64,000 nucleotides of DNA, taken from positions 2,046,001-2,110,000 of the forward strand of contig NZ_JAUTAL010000001.1 in NCBI RefSeq assembly GCF_030818575.1, read 5' to 3'. This stretch comes from Chryseobacterium camelliae. GTDB lineage: Bacteria; Bacteroidota; Bacteroidia; Flavobacteriales; Weeksellaceae. The position numbers and the translations under genes are program-made. Under the pieces are notes generated by a model. The model was not told the origin of the DNA. It ran no database searches and worked only from the letters and a program-made list of their open reading frames with translations. The stretch's first letter is position 1; each line of letters opens with the position of its first letter. This document shows, one piece after another, positions 34,890 through 44,695 of the stretch.

Positions 34890-35867
34890 TTAAAATTTTC
34901 TTTCAATTACGTAATCGAGCATGCTGTGAAGGGATTTCCTGGCCTCAGAATCCGGGAACTCATTAAGGATGTCTTTTGCTTTCTGCTGAAAATCTTTCAT
35001 GACCGTAATAGCATAATCCAGTCCGCCTGAGCTCTTAACAAAAGCAATCAGTTCCTTAACCCTTTTCTGGTCGTTATTGTACCTTTTAATGGTTGTAAAG
35101 AAGTATTTCCTGCTTTTTTCATCCGCCTTCTCAAGGCTGTGGATGAGAGGAAGGGTCATTTTCTGTTCTTTAATATCAATTCCTACCGGCTTTCCGATGA
35201 CATTGGAACTCAGATAGTCGAAGAGATCGTCTTTAATCTGAAACGCCATCCCGGTATAGGTCCCGAAATCCATCATTTTTTTAGCCAAAGCTTCATCCGC
35301 ACTATTAGACAATACTCCGATTTCACAACAGGCAGCAATTAAGGTAGCGGTTTTCTGACGGATGATCTCATAATACACCTCTTCTGTGATATCAAGTTTT
35401 CTGGCTTTTTCCAGCTGGAGCAGTTCGCCTTCTGACATCTCACGGATGGTGCGGGAAATCACGCTCAATAGGTCGTAATCTTTATGGTCTGTGGACAGTA
35501 ATACGGATTTGGACAAGAGGTAATCCCCTACCAGAACGGCAATCTTATTCTTCCATAATGCATTGATGGAAAAAAAGTTACGCCTTTTGAAGCTTTCATC
35601 CACCACATCATCGTGAACCAGGGTTGCCGTATGGATCAGCTCGATCATAGACGCACCGCGGTAGGTCTTTTCGTTCACTTCACCAACAAGCTTGGCACAC
35701 AGAAACACAAACATGGGGCGCATCTGTTTTCCTTTGGTAGTGACGATAAAACGGGTGACTTTATCCAGCAACGGGACCTTGCTCTGCATGGACTCATAAA
35801 ACTTCTGCTCGAAAAGCTTCATTTCCTCGTTGATGGGTCGCTTGATTTCTTCTACAATATTGGCCAC
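34890..35867 (-). CDS. Long-chain polyprenyl diphosphate synthase
   Basis: 325-aa trans-isoprenyl diphosphate synthase. The first aspartate-rich motif is in HDDVVDES (about residue 85) and the second in KDDLFDY (about 212). The product chain length cannot be read with certainty; octaprenyl or hexaprenyl for menaquinone is inferred from the flavobacterial context. The start is a GTG at 35867 (GTG GCC AAT); no upstream in-frame ATG exists. It is a single gene. Confidence 0.92.
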   Translation of the reverse strand: MANIVEEIKRPINEEMKLFEQKFYESMQSKVPLLDKVTRFIVTTKGKQMRPMFVFLCAKLVGEVNEKTYRGASMIELIHTATLVHDDVVDESFKRRNFFSINALWKNKIAVLVGDYLLSKSVLLSTDHKDYDLLSVISRTIREMSEGELLQLEKARKLDITEEVYYEIIRQKTATLIAACCEIGVLSNSADEALAKKMMDFGTYTGMAFQIKDDLFDYLSSNVIGKPVGIDIKEQKMTLPLIHSLEKADEKSRKYFFTTIKRYNNDQKRVKELIAFVKSSGGLDYAITVMKDFQQKAKDILNEFPDSEARKSLHSMLDYVIERKF

Positions 35868-35938
35868 AATCGGTGAATAATGGGTAAAGAGTTATTAATT
35901 CACAAAGATAATTTTTTTCATTCAATTTAAAGAGAAAA

Positions 35939-36817
35939 TTAATCTTTAAGCTTTTCTTTCGGAATGAAATACAAACTCTGTGCTGCGTGGCCTATGGAAA
36001 CTTTGAATTGTTCACCGGAAATATAGATTCCGTTACCATCCACGGTGATGCCTTCAATCTGCCCGATGGATAAAGCGCTTCCCAGATAATATTTACGGGG
36101 GGCCTCATTAAAAAATACGCCAGGCTCCGTTTCTTTAAAAATCTCCAGAAAAACTTCGGTTTTCTTGGTATAGCCAACCAGATACAGTTGATGGTCAAAG
36201 TAAGCGGCATCAGTTACCATAAATCCTGTCCTGAAAGACTCTTTCTTTTTTGCTTCCTGTACTCCGGAAATATCCGGATCGATCTCATAATGGGATGTAG
36301 CTTTCGATCCCCATTCCTTGGTAAAAAGATGCAGTTTACCGTTAAGGTAGATCATGGCTTCGGCATCAAAATCCGTATGTCCATAATCCTGCGAAAAATC
36401 CTTCTGTTCAGGATAATAAAACTGAATGGTTTCAGGAACATTTGCATCCAGGGTTTCTTCACTGAACGGAACTTTGTAAATCATCAGGTCTTTTCTGGTT
36501 CCTGCGTTATTGCCGAAATCACCGATATAGAAATTCTGTCCGTCATTAGCCAGTGCTTCCCAGTCTTTGTTTTCCGCTTTCACAGGGAGCTTTCGGATAA
36601 TGCTTCCCGAGGTGCGGTCGATCTGATAAAGGTCAGGCGTATTGCCGCTGTCGTTAAATGTATACAGCTTTCCGTCCACAAGGTCCAACCCTGAACTTTC
36701 TTTAAGCTGCTCATTCAGATGGCTGATCCTGTATTTCCCGATTTTCAGAAAATCCGTTCTTTGTGCAGAGACCTGAAGATGGATGAGCAACAGGACAGCC
36801 GGAATCATCTTTTTCAT
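35939..36817 (-). CDS. Secreted beta-propeller-like hypothetical protein
   Basis: 292 aa with a signal peptide (about 1-18, cut after VSAQ). The mature chain has repeated strands with DG/DN turns such as ESSGLDLVDGKLYTFNDSG, NKDWEALANDGQNFYIGDFGN and QIEGITVDGNGIYISGE, which look like blades of a propeller related to the SdiA-regulated or esterase-like phytase groups. No catalytic motif is certain. It lies alone with small spacers on both sides. Function unknown. Confidence 0.72.
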   Translation of the reverse strand: MKKMIPAVLLLIHLQVSAQRTDFLKIGKYRISHLNEQLKESSGLDLVDGKLYTFNDSGNTPDLYQIDRTSGSIIRKLPVKAENKDWEALANDGQNFYIGDFGNNAGTRKDLMIYKVPFSEETLDANVPETIQFYYPEQKDFSQDYGHTDFDAEAMIYLNGKLHLFTKEWGSKATSHYEIDPDISGVQEAKKKESFRTGFMVTDAAYFDHQLYLVGYTKKTEVFLEIFKETEPGVFFNEAPRKYYLGSALSIGQIEGITVDGNGIYISGEQFKVSIGHAAQSLYFIPKEKLKD

Positions 36818-36906
36818 AATGTAAAGGTAAAACTTTAATCAGAAATGTGCTGCTTTCCGGGCAAGCTTATGGCTGTTAAAGAACCGCTCATTTACTTATT
36901 ATGCCA

Positions 36907-37644
36907 CTACCAGCCTTTTTTCATGAAGGCAAAAAATTTCTCTTTATTGGATCTGGAAACAGGGATATGGGTATTGTCTGCCATATGGACCATGCCTTCT
37001 TTTGAGTAACTCGAAATGTAATTGATATTGATAAGATGGGACTGATGTACCCTAAAGAAAACCGGGGTTGACAGCAGCTCCTCATAATACTTCAGTGATT
37101 TGGAAACCATGATTTTTTTCTGGTCAGCAAGAAAAAACAACGTATAGGAGCCGGAAGACTCGCAACGGATGATATTCTCTATTTTTACCACATGCATAGC
37201 TTCCTGGGTAGGAATGATAATGGTATTCTGAATTTTACTGGTCGACTCCGCAAGCTGCTTAAGCTGAATATCCTCCATAAACTTCCCTCTTCCGGAAATG
37301 CGTTTTATGGCCAGCTTCAGTTCGTCAATATCCACAGGCTTAAGTAGATAATCGATCGCATTGAATTTGAATGCCCGTATCGCATGAGATTCATAGGCAG
37401 TCGTGAATATCAGGTGAAAGTCTTTATGCTGTATTTTTTCCAGGACATCGAAGCCGCTGCCGTTATTCAGCATGACATCCATAAAAATAAGATCCGGCTT
37501 CTGATCGTCTATCATGGACACTGCCTGCCGGACTTCACCGGCATATCCTATCACCTGAACCGTATCAGGTGCTACAGATTGCAGCATAATAGATAGCCCT
37601 TTCTGCAGATGATATTCATCTTCAACAATAATAGTCTTGTACAT
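36907..37644 (-). CDS. LytTR-family response regulator
   Basis: 245-aa response regulator. The receiver domain shows the phosphoacceptor Asp in DLIFMDVMLNNGSG and Lys in LLKPVDIDE; the C-terminal LytTR DNA-binding domain (about 140-245) has FFRVHQSHLININYI and HIPVSRSNKEKF. Start 37644 is 3 nt after the stop of the cognate kinase gene, so the pair is translationally coupled. Unknown target genes; LytTR regulators in Bacteroidetes often control envelope or secretion genes. Confidence 0.92.
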   Translation of the reverse strand: MYKTIIVEDEYHLQKGLSIMLQSVAPDTVQVIGYAGEVRQAVSMIDDQKPDLIFMDVMLNNGSGFDVLEKIQHKDFHLIFTTAYESHAIRAFKFNAIDYLLKPVDIDELKLAIKRISGRGKFMEDIQLKQLAESTSKIQNTIIIPTQEAMHVVKIENIIRCESSGSYTLFFLADQKKIMVSKSLKYYEELLSTPVFFRVHQSHLININYISSYSKEGMVHMADNTHIPVSRSNKEKFFAFMKKGW

Positions 37645-37646
37645 AA

Positions 37647-39656
37647 CTAAGAAAAAATAGGAATTATGATGGTAGCGGTACATCCCCCTTCTGCATTTTC
37701 TCTGATGCTGAACCCGGTATGCGGGTTTTCCAGAGACATTACAGCAAGCCTTTCATGGGTAATGGTATTTGCGAGAGAAACATGGCTGTCCCGGTTTTTA
37801 CGGCGTTTTGATTCGGTGAGGCCAATGCCGTTATCCATAACAGAACATATGATCACATGTTTCTGATCATTCTGGCTGAAACTGACAACTAAACAGCCCT
37901 GCCGTTCTGACATAGCCGGCTTCAGGCCATGTTCTATGGCATTCTCAATAGAGGGCTGTATCAGCATGGAGGGAATAAGCGACTGAACCTCCACATCTTT
38001 ATCACAATGTATTTCATAATCGAAGGCATTATTAAAACGGACCCTTTGCAATTCAATATAATCTTTCAGGGTAAGGATTTCTTCTTCAAGGGTAATGAAC
38101 TCATGACGGGAATGTTCCAGGACCTGACGGGTAAGCCGCGCAAACTTACCGAGATAAGACACTGCATTGTTCTGGTCATTCTGCAGAATCATTCCCTGGA
38201 TATTCCCAAGGGCATTAAAAATAAAATGAGGGTCCATCTGGGATTGCAGCAGCCTTCTTTCAAGGGAAAGCTTTTCCGTAAGGCTTTCAAGGCTTTCTTT
38301 TTCAAGCAACTTAAGCTTAAGCTCGCTGTTAGTCTGTGCCTGTCTTAAATGATCTTCTGTTTTCCGGAAATACTGTTGCCTGTAATAAAAAGAAAGATAC
38401 AATAGAATCAGTACTATCAGTAAAATCCCGGCAATGGCAAATCCCAGTAGGGTATTTTTTTTCTGAAGCTGATTTTCTTTTTTCAGCAGCAGGATCTGAT
38501 TTTTCTTTTTTTCCGTTTCAAACTTTACGTCTGCATACTGAATCATCTTTTGTGCCTTATCGTTATATTCTGCCTTGAAATAGGGAATAAAGAGCGTATC
38601 ATAATGATAATACGATTTAAAATCACCCCTCTTTGCAGAAAGGCTTTTCAGGCTCCGGTAAAACTCTGACATCAGATTATTATCCTTATAAGGCAGTTTG
38701 GCTGCTTCCACCAATCCCCTGTTATAGAACTCTTCTGCATCATCATATCTGCCTTTTTTCTGATAATACTCCCCCTGCAGGCCCATCAGATTCCGGTAGA
38801 TAGATTTCATTTTATATTTCCTGGATATATCTGTTGCTTTCTGTATATGGTAAAAAAAAACGTTTTCCGGAACAGAATCAAGCCTGTTAATTTCAAGAGT
38901 CGCCAGATTCAGGTAGGCGATGGCAATATTGCTTTTAATCGTAATCTGGCTTTCATAATCTTCCGCTATCCTTATTGTTTCTTCATAATAGGATATCGCC
39001 TGCTGCCCATACTTATGATTCGCATTGGACAGCTCTAAAAGATAACTGCCGACAGCAAGCCTTGCATGGAGGATATTGTCCGGGACAGCACTTAATTTGG
39101 CATACCGAAGGGCTTCATAAGCATACTTCCTGCATTTGACCATATCATGTGGTGAAAACAGATAAGAGACATCCGAGAGGATCCTGGCACAGACTCCGTA
39201 TTCCTTCAGCCGGTCAAATAACCGGTAGGCAGTGAGGAAATAGTTCAGCGCATCTCCTTCCGTGGAATTGTCAATATAAGTGTTCAGGTAACCCATCACC
39301 ATATTAGCATAGGCCAGTGCACGATGATCTCTTGTGGTGCTGGCTGTTTCATAAGACATTTCCGAATAACCCCTGAATCTGTCAAGATTAGAAAAACGTC
39401 TGTAGGCCAATGCGGTGAGAGCGTAATTTATGGCCTCATCCTTTCTGCTCAACTGCTCTTTTGCCACGACGGCTGCTGTTTCCAATATGCGAAAACATTG
39501 TGCACTATCCCTGAAACGAAGATCATATCCCTTCCAGGACATATTTTCGATCGCTGATCTTTCCTGGGAAAATATAAGAAATCCCCAAAAACAGCATACC
39601 AAAAGTACGATAGACCTGTATGTTTTTTTCCTTTGAATTGACACAAAATATTTCAT
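37647..39656 (-). CDS. TPR-containing LytS-type sensor histidine kinase
   Basis: 669-aa membrane histidine kinase. A signal/anchor helix at the N-terminus is followed by a periplasmic region rich in tetratricopeptide-like helices (about 40-370), a membrane helix (LLGFAIAGILLIVLILLYL, near 405), a coiled coil and a His_kinase domain with LQSQMDPHFIFNALGNI (phospho-His) and an HATPase domain with NGIGLTESKRR. This arrangement is common in Bacteroidetes. It is coupled to the LytTR regulator next to it. The sensed signal is unknown. Confidence 0.9.
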   Translation of the reverse strand: MKYFVSIQRKKTYRSIVLLVCCFWGFLIFSQERSAIENMSWKGYDLRFRDSAQCFRILETAAVVAKEQLSRKDEAINYALTALAYRRFSNLDRFRGYSEMSYETASTTRDHRALAYANMVMGYLNTYIDNSTEGDALNYFLTAYRLFDRLKEYGVCARILSDVSYLFSPHDMVKCRKYAYEALRYAKLSAVPDNILHARLAVGSYLLELSNANHKYGQQAISYYEETIRIAEDYESQITIKSNIAIAYLNLATLEINRLDSVPENVFFYHIQKATDISRKYKMKSIYRNLMGLQGEYYQKKGRYDDAEEFYNRGLVEAAKLPYKDNNLMSEFYRSLKSLSAKRGDFKSYYHYDTLFIPYFKAEYNDKAQKMIQYADVKFETEKKKNQILLLKKENQLQKKNTLLGFAIAGILLIVLILLYLSFYYRQQYFRKTEDHLRQAQTNSELKLKLLEKESLESLTEKLSLERRLLQSQMDPHFIFNALGNIQGMILQNDQNNAVSYLGKFARLTRQVLEHSRHEFITLEEEILTLKDYIELQRVRFNNAFDYEIHCDKDVEVQSLIPSMLIQPSIENAIEHGLKPAMSERQGCLVVSFSQNDQKHVIICSVMDNGIGLTESKRRKNRDSHVSLANTITHERLAVMSLENPHTGFSIRENAEGGCTATIIIPIFS

Positions 39657-39878
39657 CAGAAAATATAATTTTCCGGCAAATGTAACTAATTTACAGTTAC
39701 TTTATGAATAAATTTAAGTAAAACAAGATATACCCAATAGATCAGAAAAAGACAATATAAGGCCATCGCAGGAAGAATAATAATTCATATCTGCAATTGA
39801 CCAATCAGAAGTTACCATTTAAAAATTGAAGCCGCTCAATCTTTCATTAAAATCTGTAATTTAGTATAAAATAGTCTT

Positions 39879-40358
39879 ATGAATTACCTGATGCCTAAAG
39901 CAAAAATGATCGCAGCTGCTGTTTTTATATTGGCCTTATCTAATAGGTACCATGCACAGGAAGCGGCAGAGACTTCCAAGAAAATCGAATTCACAATCAG
40001 CAATGGAACAAAGACGCTGGCCACTCCCCTGAGATCAGCTTCCATGCAATATTATCCATCGGTGGGAACAGCCCAGGCCAGTTCCAAAACGGAATCGAAG
40101 CCTGCACAGTATTTTTATATTACTATGGAAACCGAACAACTGAAACCTGACTTTCTGAAACTGCTTAACCAGAGCAGATCTAATTTTACCGCCACGATCA
40201 GCATTGCCGGAACATCAGATAGAAAATCTGAAAGAATCATCCAATGCCATGAAGCTTCCCTGGATACACTGAGTGAACAATACACCGGTGATTATGACAG
40301 CTCTATGATCACTGTCACCTGTCGTAAAATGAGTGTTGACGGAATACAAATGAATTAA
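39879..40358 (+). CDS. Exported hypothetical protein, first of a three-gene unit
   Basis: 159 aa with a hydrophobic N-terminal signal (about 9-25, ending near HAQEAA). The C-terminal half has beta strands and the phrase SSMITVTCRKMSVDG, faintly reminiscent of the Hcp tube-protein fold of type VI systems, but a signal peptide would not fit that role, so I leave it unassigned. It lies 3 nt before the next gene and the three form an operon. Function unknown. Confidence 0.7.
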   Translation: MNYLMPKAKMIAAAVFILALSNRYHAQEAAETSKKIEFTISNGTKTLATPLRSASMQYYPSVGTAQASSKTESKPAQYFYITMETEQLKPDFLKLLNQSRSNFTATISIAGTSDRKSERIIQCHEASLDTLSEQYTGDYDSSMITVTCRKMSVDGIQMN

Positions 40359-40361
40359 ATT

Positions 40362-40808
40362 ATGGAACAGCAATTTCGTTATTTTATCAAAGAAGGGAAT
40401 ACGTATCAACTTAAGAGACAATACGGATTTTCAGGAATTATTATTGTGGGCCTCGCTGTTGTTGCGATTATAGGATTTACAGCACACCTCCCTGCCCTGG
40501 GATGGATTGCAGGCATCTTTTCCCTGCTCTGCCTGGTATCAGTAATGAATGAAAAAGTAGTGATCGATATGAATTCACGGCAAATGCTGGTTAAGAAAGG
40601 CCTTGTAAAACCTGCTGCCGCAATTCCTCTGGACTCCGATCTGAGCTTTGAAATCTCACGTCTGATCTACATTTTTATCCCGGTTAATACCGCACTGAAC
40701 TTATGGTACCGGTCCGAAGGTAAGGAGAACGCAGTGATGATTTCTCAGGGATTTTCCAAAAAGTCAATGCAGGAGCTCCTGAATGAAATTGAAGCCATTA
40801 CCGGATAA
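40362..40808 (+). CDS. Two-helix membrane protein with beta-rich C-terminus
   Basis: 148 aa. A hairpin of two membrane helices (about 22-62) precedes a beta-rich domain beginning VVIDMNSRQMLVKKGLV. The layout (two helices, then strands starting with a hydrophobic-acidic-Gln/Lys pattern) is shared with the next gene, suggesting ancient duplication and a PH-like fold. Located 3 nt after the exported protein gene and 5 nt before the next. Function unknown. Confidence 0.7.
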   Translation: MEQQFRYFIKEGNTYQLKRQYGFSGIIIVGLAVVAIIGFTAHLPALGWIAGIFSLLCLVSVMNEKVVIDMNSRQMLVKKGLVKPAAAIPLDSDLSFEISRLIYIFIPVNTALNLWYRSEGKENAVMISQGFSKKSMQELLNEIEAITG

Positions 40809-40813
40809 TACCG

Positions 40814-41323
40814 ATGTCTGCAAGAAATAAATATGCTGTTTCCGAAACCCGGGAACAGCTGAGTTTCTTTCCTGACCGACCGTTGGTCAAAAAGTATCTG
40901 TGGTTGCTATCCTGTACGGTTTCGGCCATCATTGGCGTATGCATTTTTTACACACAGCTGAGTGAAGGCATCCGTGTCCTGGCATGGATATTCCTGACTT
41001 ATTTTTTGCTCGTGAGTATGTATACACTGGTATACCGCTGCAATATCTGTATCATATTCGATAAGCAACAGAAAATAATCCTGCTGAAAACCCGTTTTTT
41101 CAGGCCACAAAAACTGATGCATTTTAATGAAGCGGTTATTATTGTCAAAAGCAATACAGGATCAATACATTATGCATTAGGTGCAAAAAAGACTGAACTG
41201 GTCAAAAACTACCGCATCAGTGAGGATTTCAGCACGCTCAGCACAGAATCAAAAGTTCATCAGCTCTATAAAGCTGAAATTTTAAATGTTGTGGGTAACC
41301 TTGTAGGAAAACAGAATCCCTGA
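40814..41323 (+). CDS. Two-helix membrane protein, likely distant paralogue of the preceding gene
   Basis: 169 aa with two membrane helices (about 29-47 and 55-75), followed by beta strands IIFDKQQKIILLKTRFF resembling the equivalent segment of the upstream protein. It ends 11 nt before the convergent sterol-desaturase gene. Together with the exported first gene, it suggests a small envelope complex, but this is inference only. Confidence 0.7.
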   Translation: MSARNKYAVSETREQLSFFPDRPLVKKYLWLLSCTVSAIIGVCIFYTQLSEGIRVLAWIFLTYFLLVSMYTLVYRCNICIIFDKQQKIILLKTRFFRPQKLMHFNEAVIIVKSNTGSIHYALGAKKTELVKNYRISEDFSTLSTESKVHQLYKAEILNVVGNLVGKQNP

Positions 41324-41334
41324 AATGAGATAGA

Positions 41335-42273
41335 TCAGGCTGATTTTTTATTAAGACTCTGCTTCTTAACCGCCTTTTTAGCAAGATATTCCTTCTGAAA
41401 CTGCCGTACCGTTTTTCCGGTTCCATCATGCCTCCATCCCGGTGAATTGAAGATATAATTGATTCTGTCTGAAAACTTCAGTCCGGGCTGCCTGATGTCT
41501 TTCCAGATTTTTCTCCATTCATACAGGAGGACAGTATCCGGCCTGTTATCCGGCATTTTTGGGTAGATGCCATATTTTATGGGTACATTCGGATCTTCTT
41601 TCTCAAAAGTCCCGAACATCTTGTCCCAGATGATCAGGCACATGCCCATATTGCGGTCGAGGTACTTGATGTTACAGGCATGGTGCACCCTGTGATGGGA
41701 TGGGGTCACAAGGATATACTCCAGGATTCCCATGCTTTTTATGGCCTGTGTGTGTACCCAGGTTCCATACACCTGCCCTATGGCATATACGACCATAATA
41801 TGCCACGGATTAAAACCGAGGAACGCCAGCGGCGAGAAATACAGGTATCTGTACAGCGGCTGAAGTACCGGACTTCTGAATCCTGTGGTCAGATTGAAAA
41901 ACTCCGAACTGTGGTGGGTAATATGAACGGCCCAGAATGCCCTGGAATGATGATCGATATAATGGAGCACATAGTAAGCAAAATCGGTTACGACAAAGCA
42001 GATCAGCCAATACCATATATTGAACTCCCAGGAAAAAAACCTGTGGTTGAAAAAGAAAAACATAACGCCCATGGCGAAAGCTTTCATGATAAAGTCCAGC
42101 CCGAAGTTCAGCAGGGCAAGATAGACATTGGTTGCCACATCTTTGCCACTGTAGAGTTTAGCTTCCGAAACATGACTGTAAATCATCTCGGCAAGAATAA
42201 CGGTCGCGTGAATGGGAATAGACCAGGAATAAATATGCTCCAATCCGTCTTCCCCCCAAAAGTAATCCATCAT
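41335..42273 (-). CDS. Fatty acid hydroxylase / sterol desaturase family membrane protein
   Basis: 312-aa integral membrane di-iron oxygenase. Three histidine clusters are seen: HYIDHHSRAFW, HITHHSSEFFN and HHRVHHACN, matching the HX3H, HXXHH and HXXHH pattern of the family. About four membrane helices are expected. Likely roles are hydroxylation of fatty acyl chains or another lipid; bacteroidetal members often act on sphingolipid or ornithine-lipid acyl chains, but the substrate is not shown by sequence. It ends 11 nt from the convergent unknown gene. Confidence 0.9.
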   Translation of the reverse strand: MMDYFWGEDGLEHIYSWSIPIHATVILAEMIYSHVSEAKLYSGKDVATNVYLALLNFGLDFIMKAFAMGVMFFFFNHRFFSWEFNIWYWLICFVVTDFAYYVLHYIDHHSRAFWAVHITHHSSEFFNLTTGFRSPVLQPLYRYLYFSPLAFLGFNPWHIMVVYAIGQVYGTWVHTQAIKSMGILEYILVTPSHHRVHHACNIKYLDRNMGMCLIIWDKMFGTFEKEDPNVPIKYGIYPKMPDNRPDTVLLYEWRKIWKDIRQPGLKFSDRINYIFNSPGWRHDGTGKTVRQFQKEYLAKKAVKKQSLNKKSA

Positions 42274-42350
42274 CTTATACAGATTTTATCCTGCAAAGGT
42301 ATGATTTTAAGATTCTTTTAAGAAAATTTTCGGTTGTTTTTAATGAAAAT

Positions 42351-43385
42351 TTAATCGGTTGCCTTATTGGCCAGCTGTCCGCAGGCTGCATCAATATCGC
42401 CGCCGCGGCTTCGCCTTACCATAACGGTAATTCCGGAATTTTCCAGCTGACGGATATAGTTTTCTTCCGCCTGTTTATTGCACTGGTCATATTTTCCGTC
42501 ACCGATAGGATTGTACTGGATCAGGTTAACCTTGGAAGGCACCTGTTTACAGTATCTGATCAGTGCTTTTATATCCTCATCCCCATCATTGATATTTTTC
42601 CAGACACAGTATTCAAAGGTAATCACAGAACCTGTTTTCTGGTACCAGTACTGGAGTGCTTCCATAATTTCCGTCAAAGGAAACTTATCGGAAAACGGCA
42701 TGATCTCATTACGCTTGGATTCGATGGCGGAATGCAGGGAGAGTGCGAGCTTTACTTTCAGTTCTTCGTCAGCCAGCATCTTAATCATTTTCGGAATCCC
42801 GGAAGTGGAAACGGTAATCCGTCTGGGAGACATTCCCAGGCCTTCCGGCTGGGTAATCTTACGGATGGCCTCCACCACATTTTTGTAGTTCATCATCGGC
42901 TCCCCCATTCCCATGAAAACAATGTTGGAAAGCGGCCGGTCAAAATACATTTTACTCTGGCTGTCGATCAGGGCCACCTGGTCTACGATCTCCGCAACTT
43001 CGAGGTTCCTCATTCTCTTGAGCCTTGCCGTTGCACAAAATTCGCAATTCAGGGAGCATCCTACCTGGGAAGATACACAGGCAGTGGTCCTCGTCTCGGT
43101 TGGAATCAGGACCGATTCCACAAGTAATCCGTCGTGGAGTTTTACTCCGTTTTTAATGGTTCCGTCTGTGCTCTTCTGAAGCTGGTCCACAGAAACGGGA
43201 TTGATCGTATATTCTTCGGAAATTCTTTCCCGGAGGGGCTTCGAAAGATTCGTCATCTCATCAATCGAATGGAGATTTTTGCTCCACAGCCAATCATAGA
43301 CCTGTTTCGCACGAAACGGCTTTTCACCCAGGGAGACAAAATAGTCTTTCAGCTGGTCGAGTGATAAAGTACGAATATCTTTCAA
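42351..43385 (-). CDS. rlmN: 23S rRNA (adenine2503-C2)-methyltransferase
   Basis: 344-aa radical SAM methyltransferase that makes m2A2503 in 23S rRNA and m2A37 in some tRNAs. The CxxxCxxC cluster is in GCSLNCEFCATARL (about 113-126), with FMGMGEPMMNY, and Cys near the C-terminus in IDAACGQLA as the second catalytic Cys. The start codon is TTG at 43385; no in-frame ATG lies upstream. Immediately upstream is a heptad-periodic inverted repeat separating it from queA. Confidence 0.95.
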   Translation of the reverse strand: MKDIRTLSLDQLKDYFVSLGEKPFRAKQVYDWLWSKNLHSIDEMTNLSKPLRERISEEYTINPVSVDQLQKSTDGTIKNGVKLHDGLLVESVLIPTETRTTACVSSQVGCSLNCEFCATARLKRMRNLEVAEIVDQVALIDSQSKMYFDRPLSNIVFMGMGEPMMNYKNVVEAIRKITQPEGLGMSPRRITVSTSGIPKMIKMLADEELKVKLALSLHSAIESKRNEIMPFSDKFPLTEIMEALQYWYQKTGSVITFEYCVWKNINDGDEDIKALIRYCKQVPSKVNLIQYNPIGDGKYDQCNKQAEENYIRQLENSGITVMVRRSRGGDIDAACGQLANKATD

Positions 43386-43391
43386 GATAAT

Positions 43392-43489
43392 ATGATTATA
43401 GATTTTAAATTATAAATTTTAGATTATAATCCTTCACAAAAGTTAGGATATAATCTAAAATTTATAATTCATAATTTAAAATTAAATGT
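43392..43489. repeat. Heptad-periodic AT-rich inverted repeat
   Basis: Two blocks of 7-bp related units (TATAGAT TTTAAAT TATAAAT TTTAGAT TATAATC, then ATCTAAA ATTTATA ATTCATA ATTTAAA) face each other around 43430-43445. They form a hairpin of roughly 20 bp with AGGATATAATCTAAAATTTAT pairing with its copy. Confidence 0.75.
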
Positions 43490-43490
43490 A

Positions 43491-44540
43491 TTACAAAATA
43501 AGCATCGCGTCTCCGTAAGAGTAGAATTTATATTTCTCTTTTACGGCTTCTTCGTAAGCATGCATGATGAAGTCTTTTCCTGCAAATGCTGCAATCATCA
43601 TGATCAGCGTAGATTTCGGGGTATGGAAATTGGTGATCATACAGTTAGCTACGCCGAATTCGTGTGGCGGGTAGATGAACTTATTCGTCCAGCCGTGGAA
43701 AGCTGAAATTTTCTTATTGGAGGAAACGGAAGTCTCAAGCGTCCTCATCGTGGTGGTTCCTACAGCACACACCCTTTTATGGGCATCAACGGCGTTGTTG
43801 ATGATCTGGGCATTCTTTTCATCGATGAAAATCTCTTCAGATTCCATTTTATGCTTGGAAAGGTCCTCTACTTCAATCGGGTTGAATGTTCCCAATCCTA
43901 CGTGAAGGGTTACTTCAGCAAAATCGATCCCTTTGATCTCCAATCTTTTCATCAGGTGCCTAGAGAAGTGCAGACCTGCTGTAGGGGCCGCTACAGCTCC
44001 TTCTACTTTAGCATAGATCGTCTGGTATCTTTCTGCATCTTCCGGCTCAACGTCCCTTTTGATGTATTTCGGAAGCGGGGTTTCACCCAGCTCTTTCAGT
44101 TTTGCCCTGAACTCTTCGTAAGAACCGTCAAATAAAAACCTCAGCGTTCTTCCTCTGGATGTAGTGTTATCTATTACTTCCGCTACCAAAGATTCGTCCT
44201 CAGTAAAGAACAGTTTGTTTCCGATTCTGATTTTCCTTGCAGGATCTACCAGGACATCCCAAACGCGGGTTTCCTTATCAAGCTCCCTTAACAGGAATAC
44301 CTCGATTTTAGCCCCTGTTTTTTCCTTATTTCCATATAAACGGGCCGGGAAAACTTTGGTATTGTTGAAGATAAAAAGATCCCCCTCATCGAAATAGTCT
44401 ACCACATCTTTGAACAGCTTGTGCTCAATGGTTTCCGTTTTTCTGTTCAAAACCATGAGTCTCGCATCATCTCTGTGCTCAGACGGGTGCTCTGCCAATA
44501 ATTCCGCAGGAAGATCAAAATTAAAATCTGATGTTTTCAT
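43491..44540 (-). CDS. queA: tRNA preQ1(34) S-adenosylmethionine ribosyltransferase-isomerase
   Basis: 349-aa QueA, which transfers and rearranges the ribosyl of SAM onto preQ1 in tRNA to give epoxyqueuosine. Typical stretches are [50 protein letters not shown] and [11 protein letters not shown]. It is essentially full length. It is on the same strand as rlmN, separated by a 105-nt spacer with the heptad repeats; both modify the translation apparatus, but co-transcription is not certain. Confidence 0.95.
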   Translation of the reverse strand: MKTSDFNFDLPAELLAEHPSEHRDDARLMVLNRKTETIEHKLFKDVVDYFDEGDLFIFNNTKVFPARLYGNKEKTGAKIEVFLLRELDKETRVWDVLVDPARKIRIGNKLFFTEDESLVAEVIDNTTSRGRTLRFLFDGSYEEFRAKLKELGETPLPKYIKRDVEPEDAERYQTIYAKVEGAVAAPTAGLHFSRHLMKRLEIKGIDFAEVTLHVGLGTFNPIEVEDLSKHKMESEEIFIDEKNAQIINNAVDAHKRVCAVGTTTMRTLETSVSSNKKISAFHGWTNKFIYPPHEFGVANCMITNFHTPKSTLIMMIAAFAGKDFIMHAYEEAVKEKYKFYSYGDAMLIL

Positions 44541-44695
44541 TTTTTAAATTACGGTTTAAAAATTTATCAAATTACAGTGTGTAATTTTCGGACTGCAAAT
44601 ATACGACATAGCATACCCCTTTGTCAAGTTTTATTTAATGATTCACAAAAAACGCCTCACAGGGGCTTTAAAAAGAGAAAAAAGTAAGAAAACAT

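Noticed and set aside
39879..40358. Type VI secretion Hcp/TssD protein
   Set aside because: Only a weak likeness in the C-terminal strands; the protein has an apparent signal peptide and no other T6SS gene is present.
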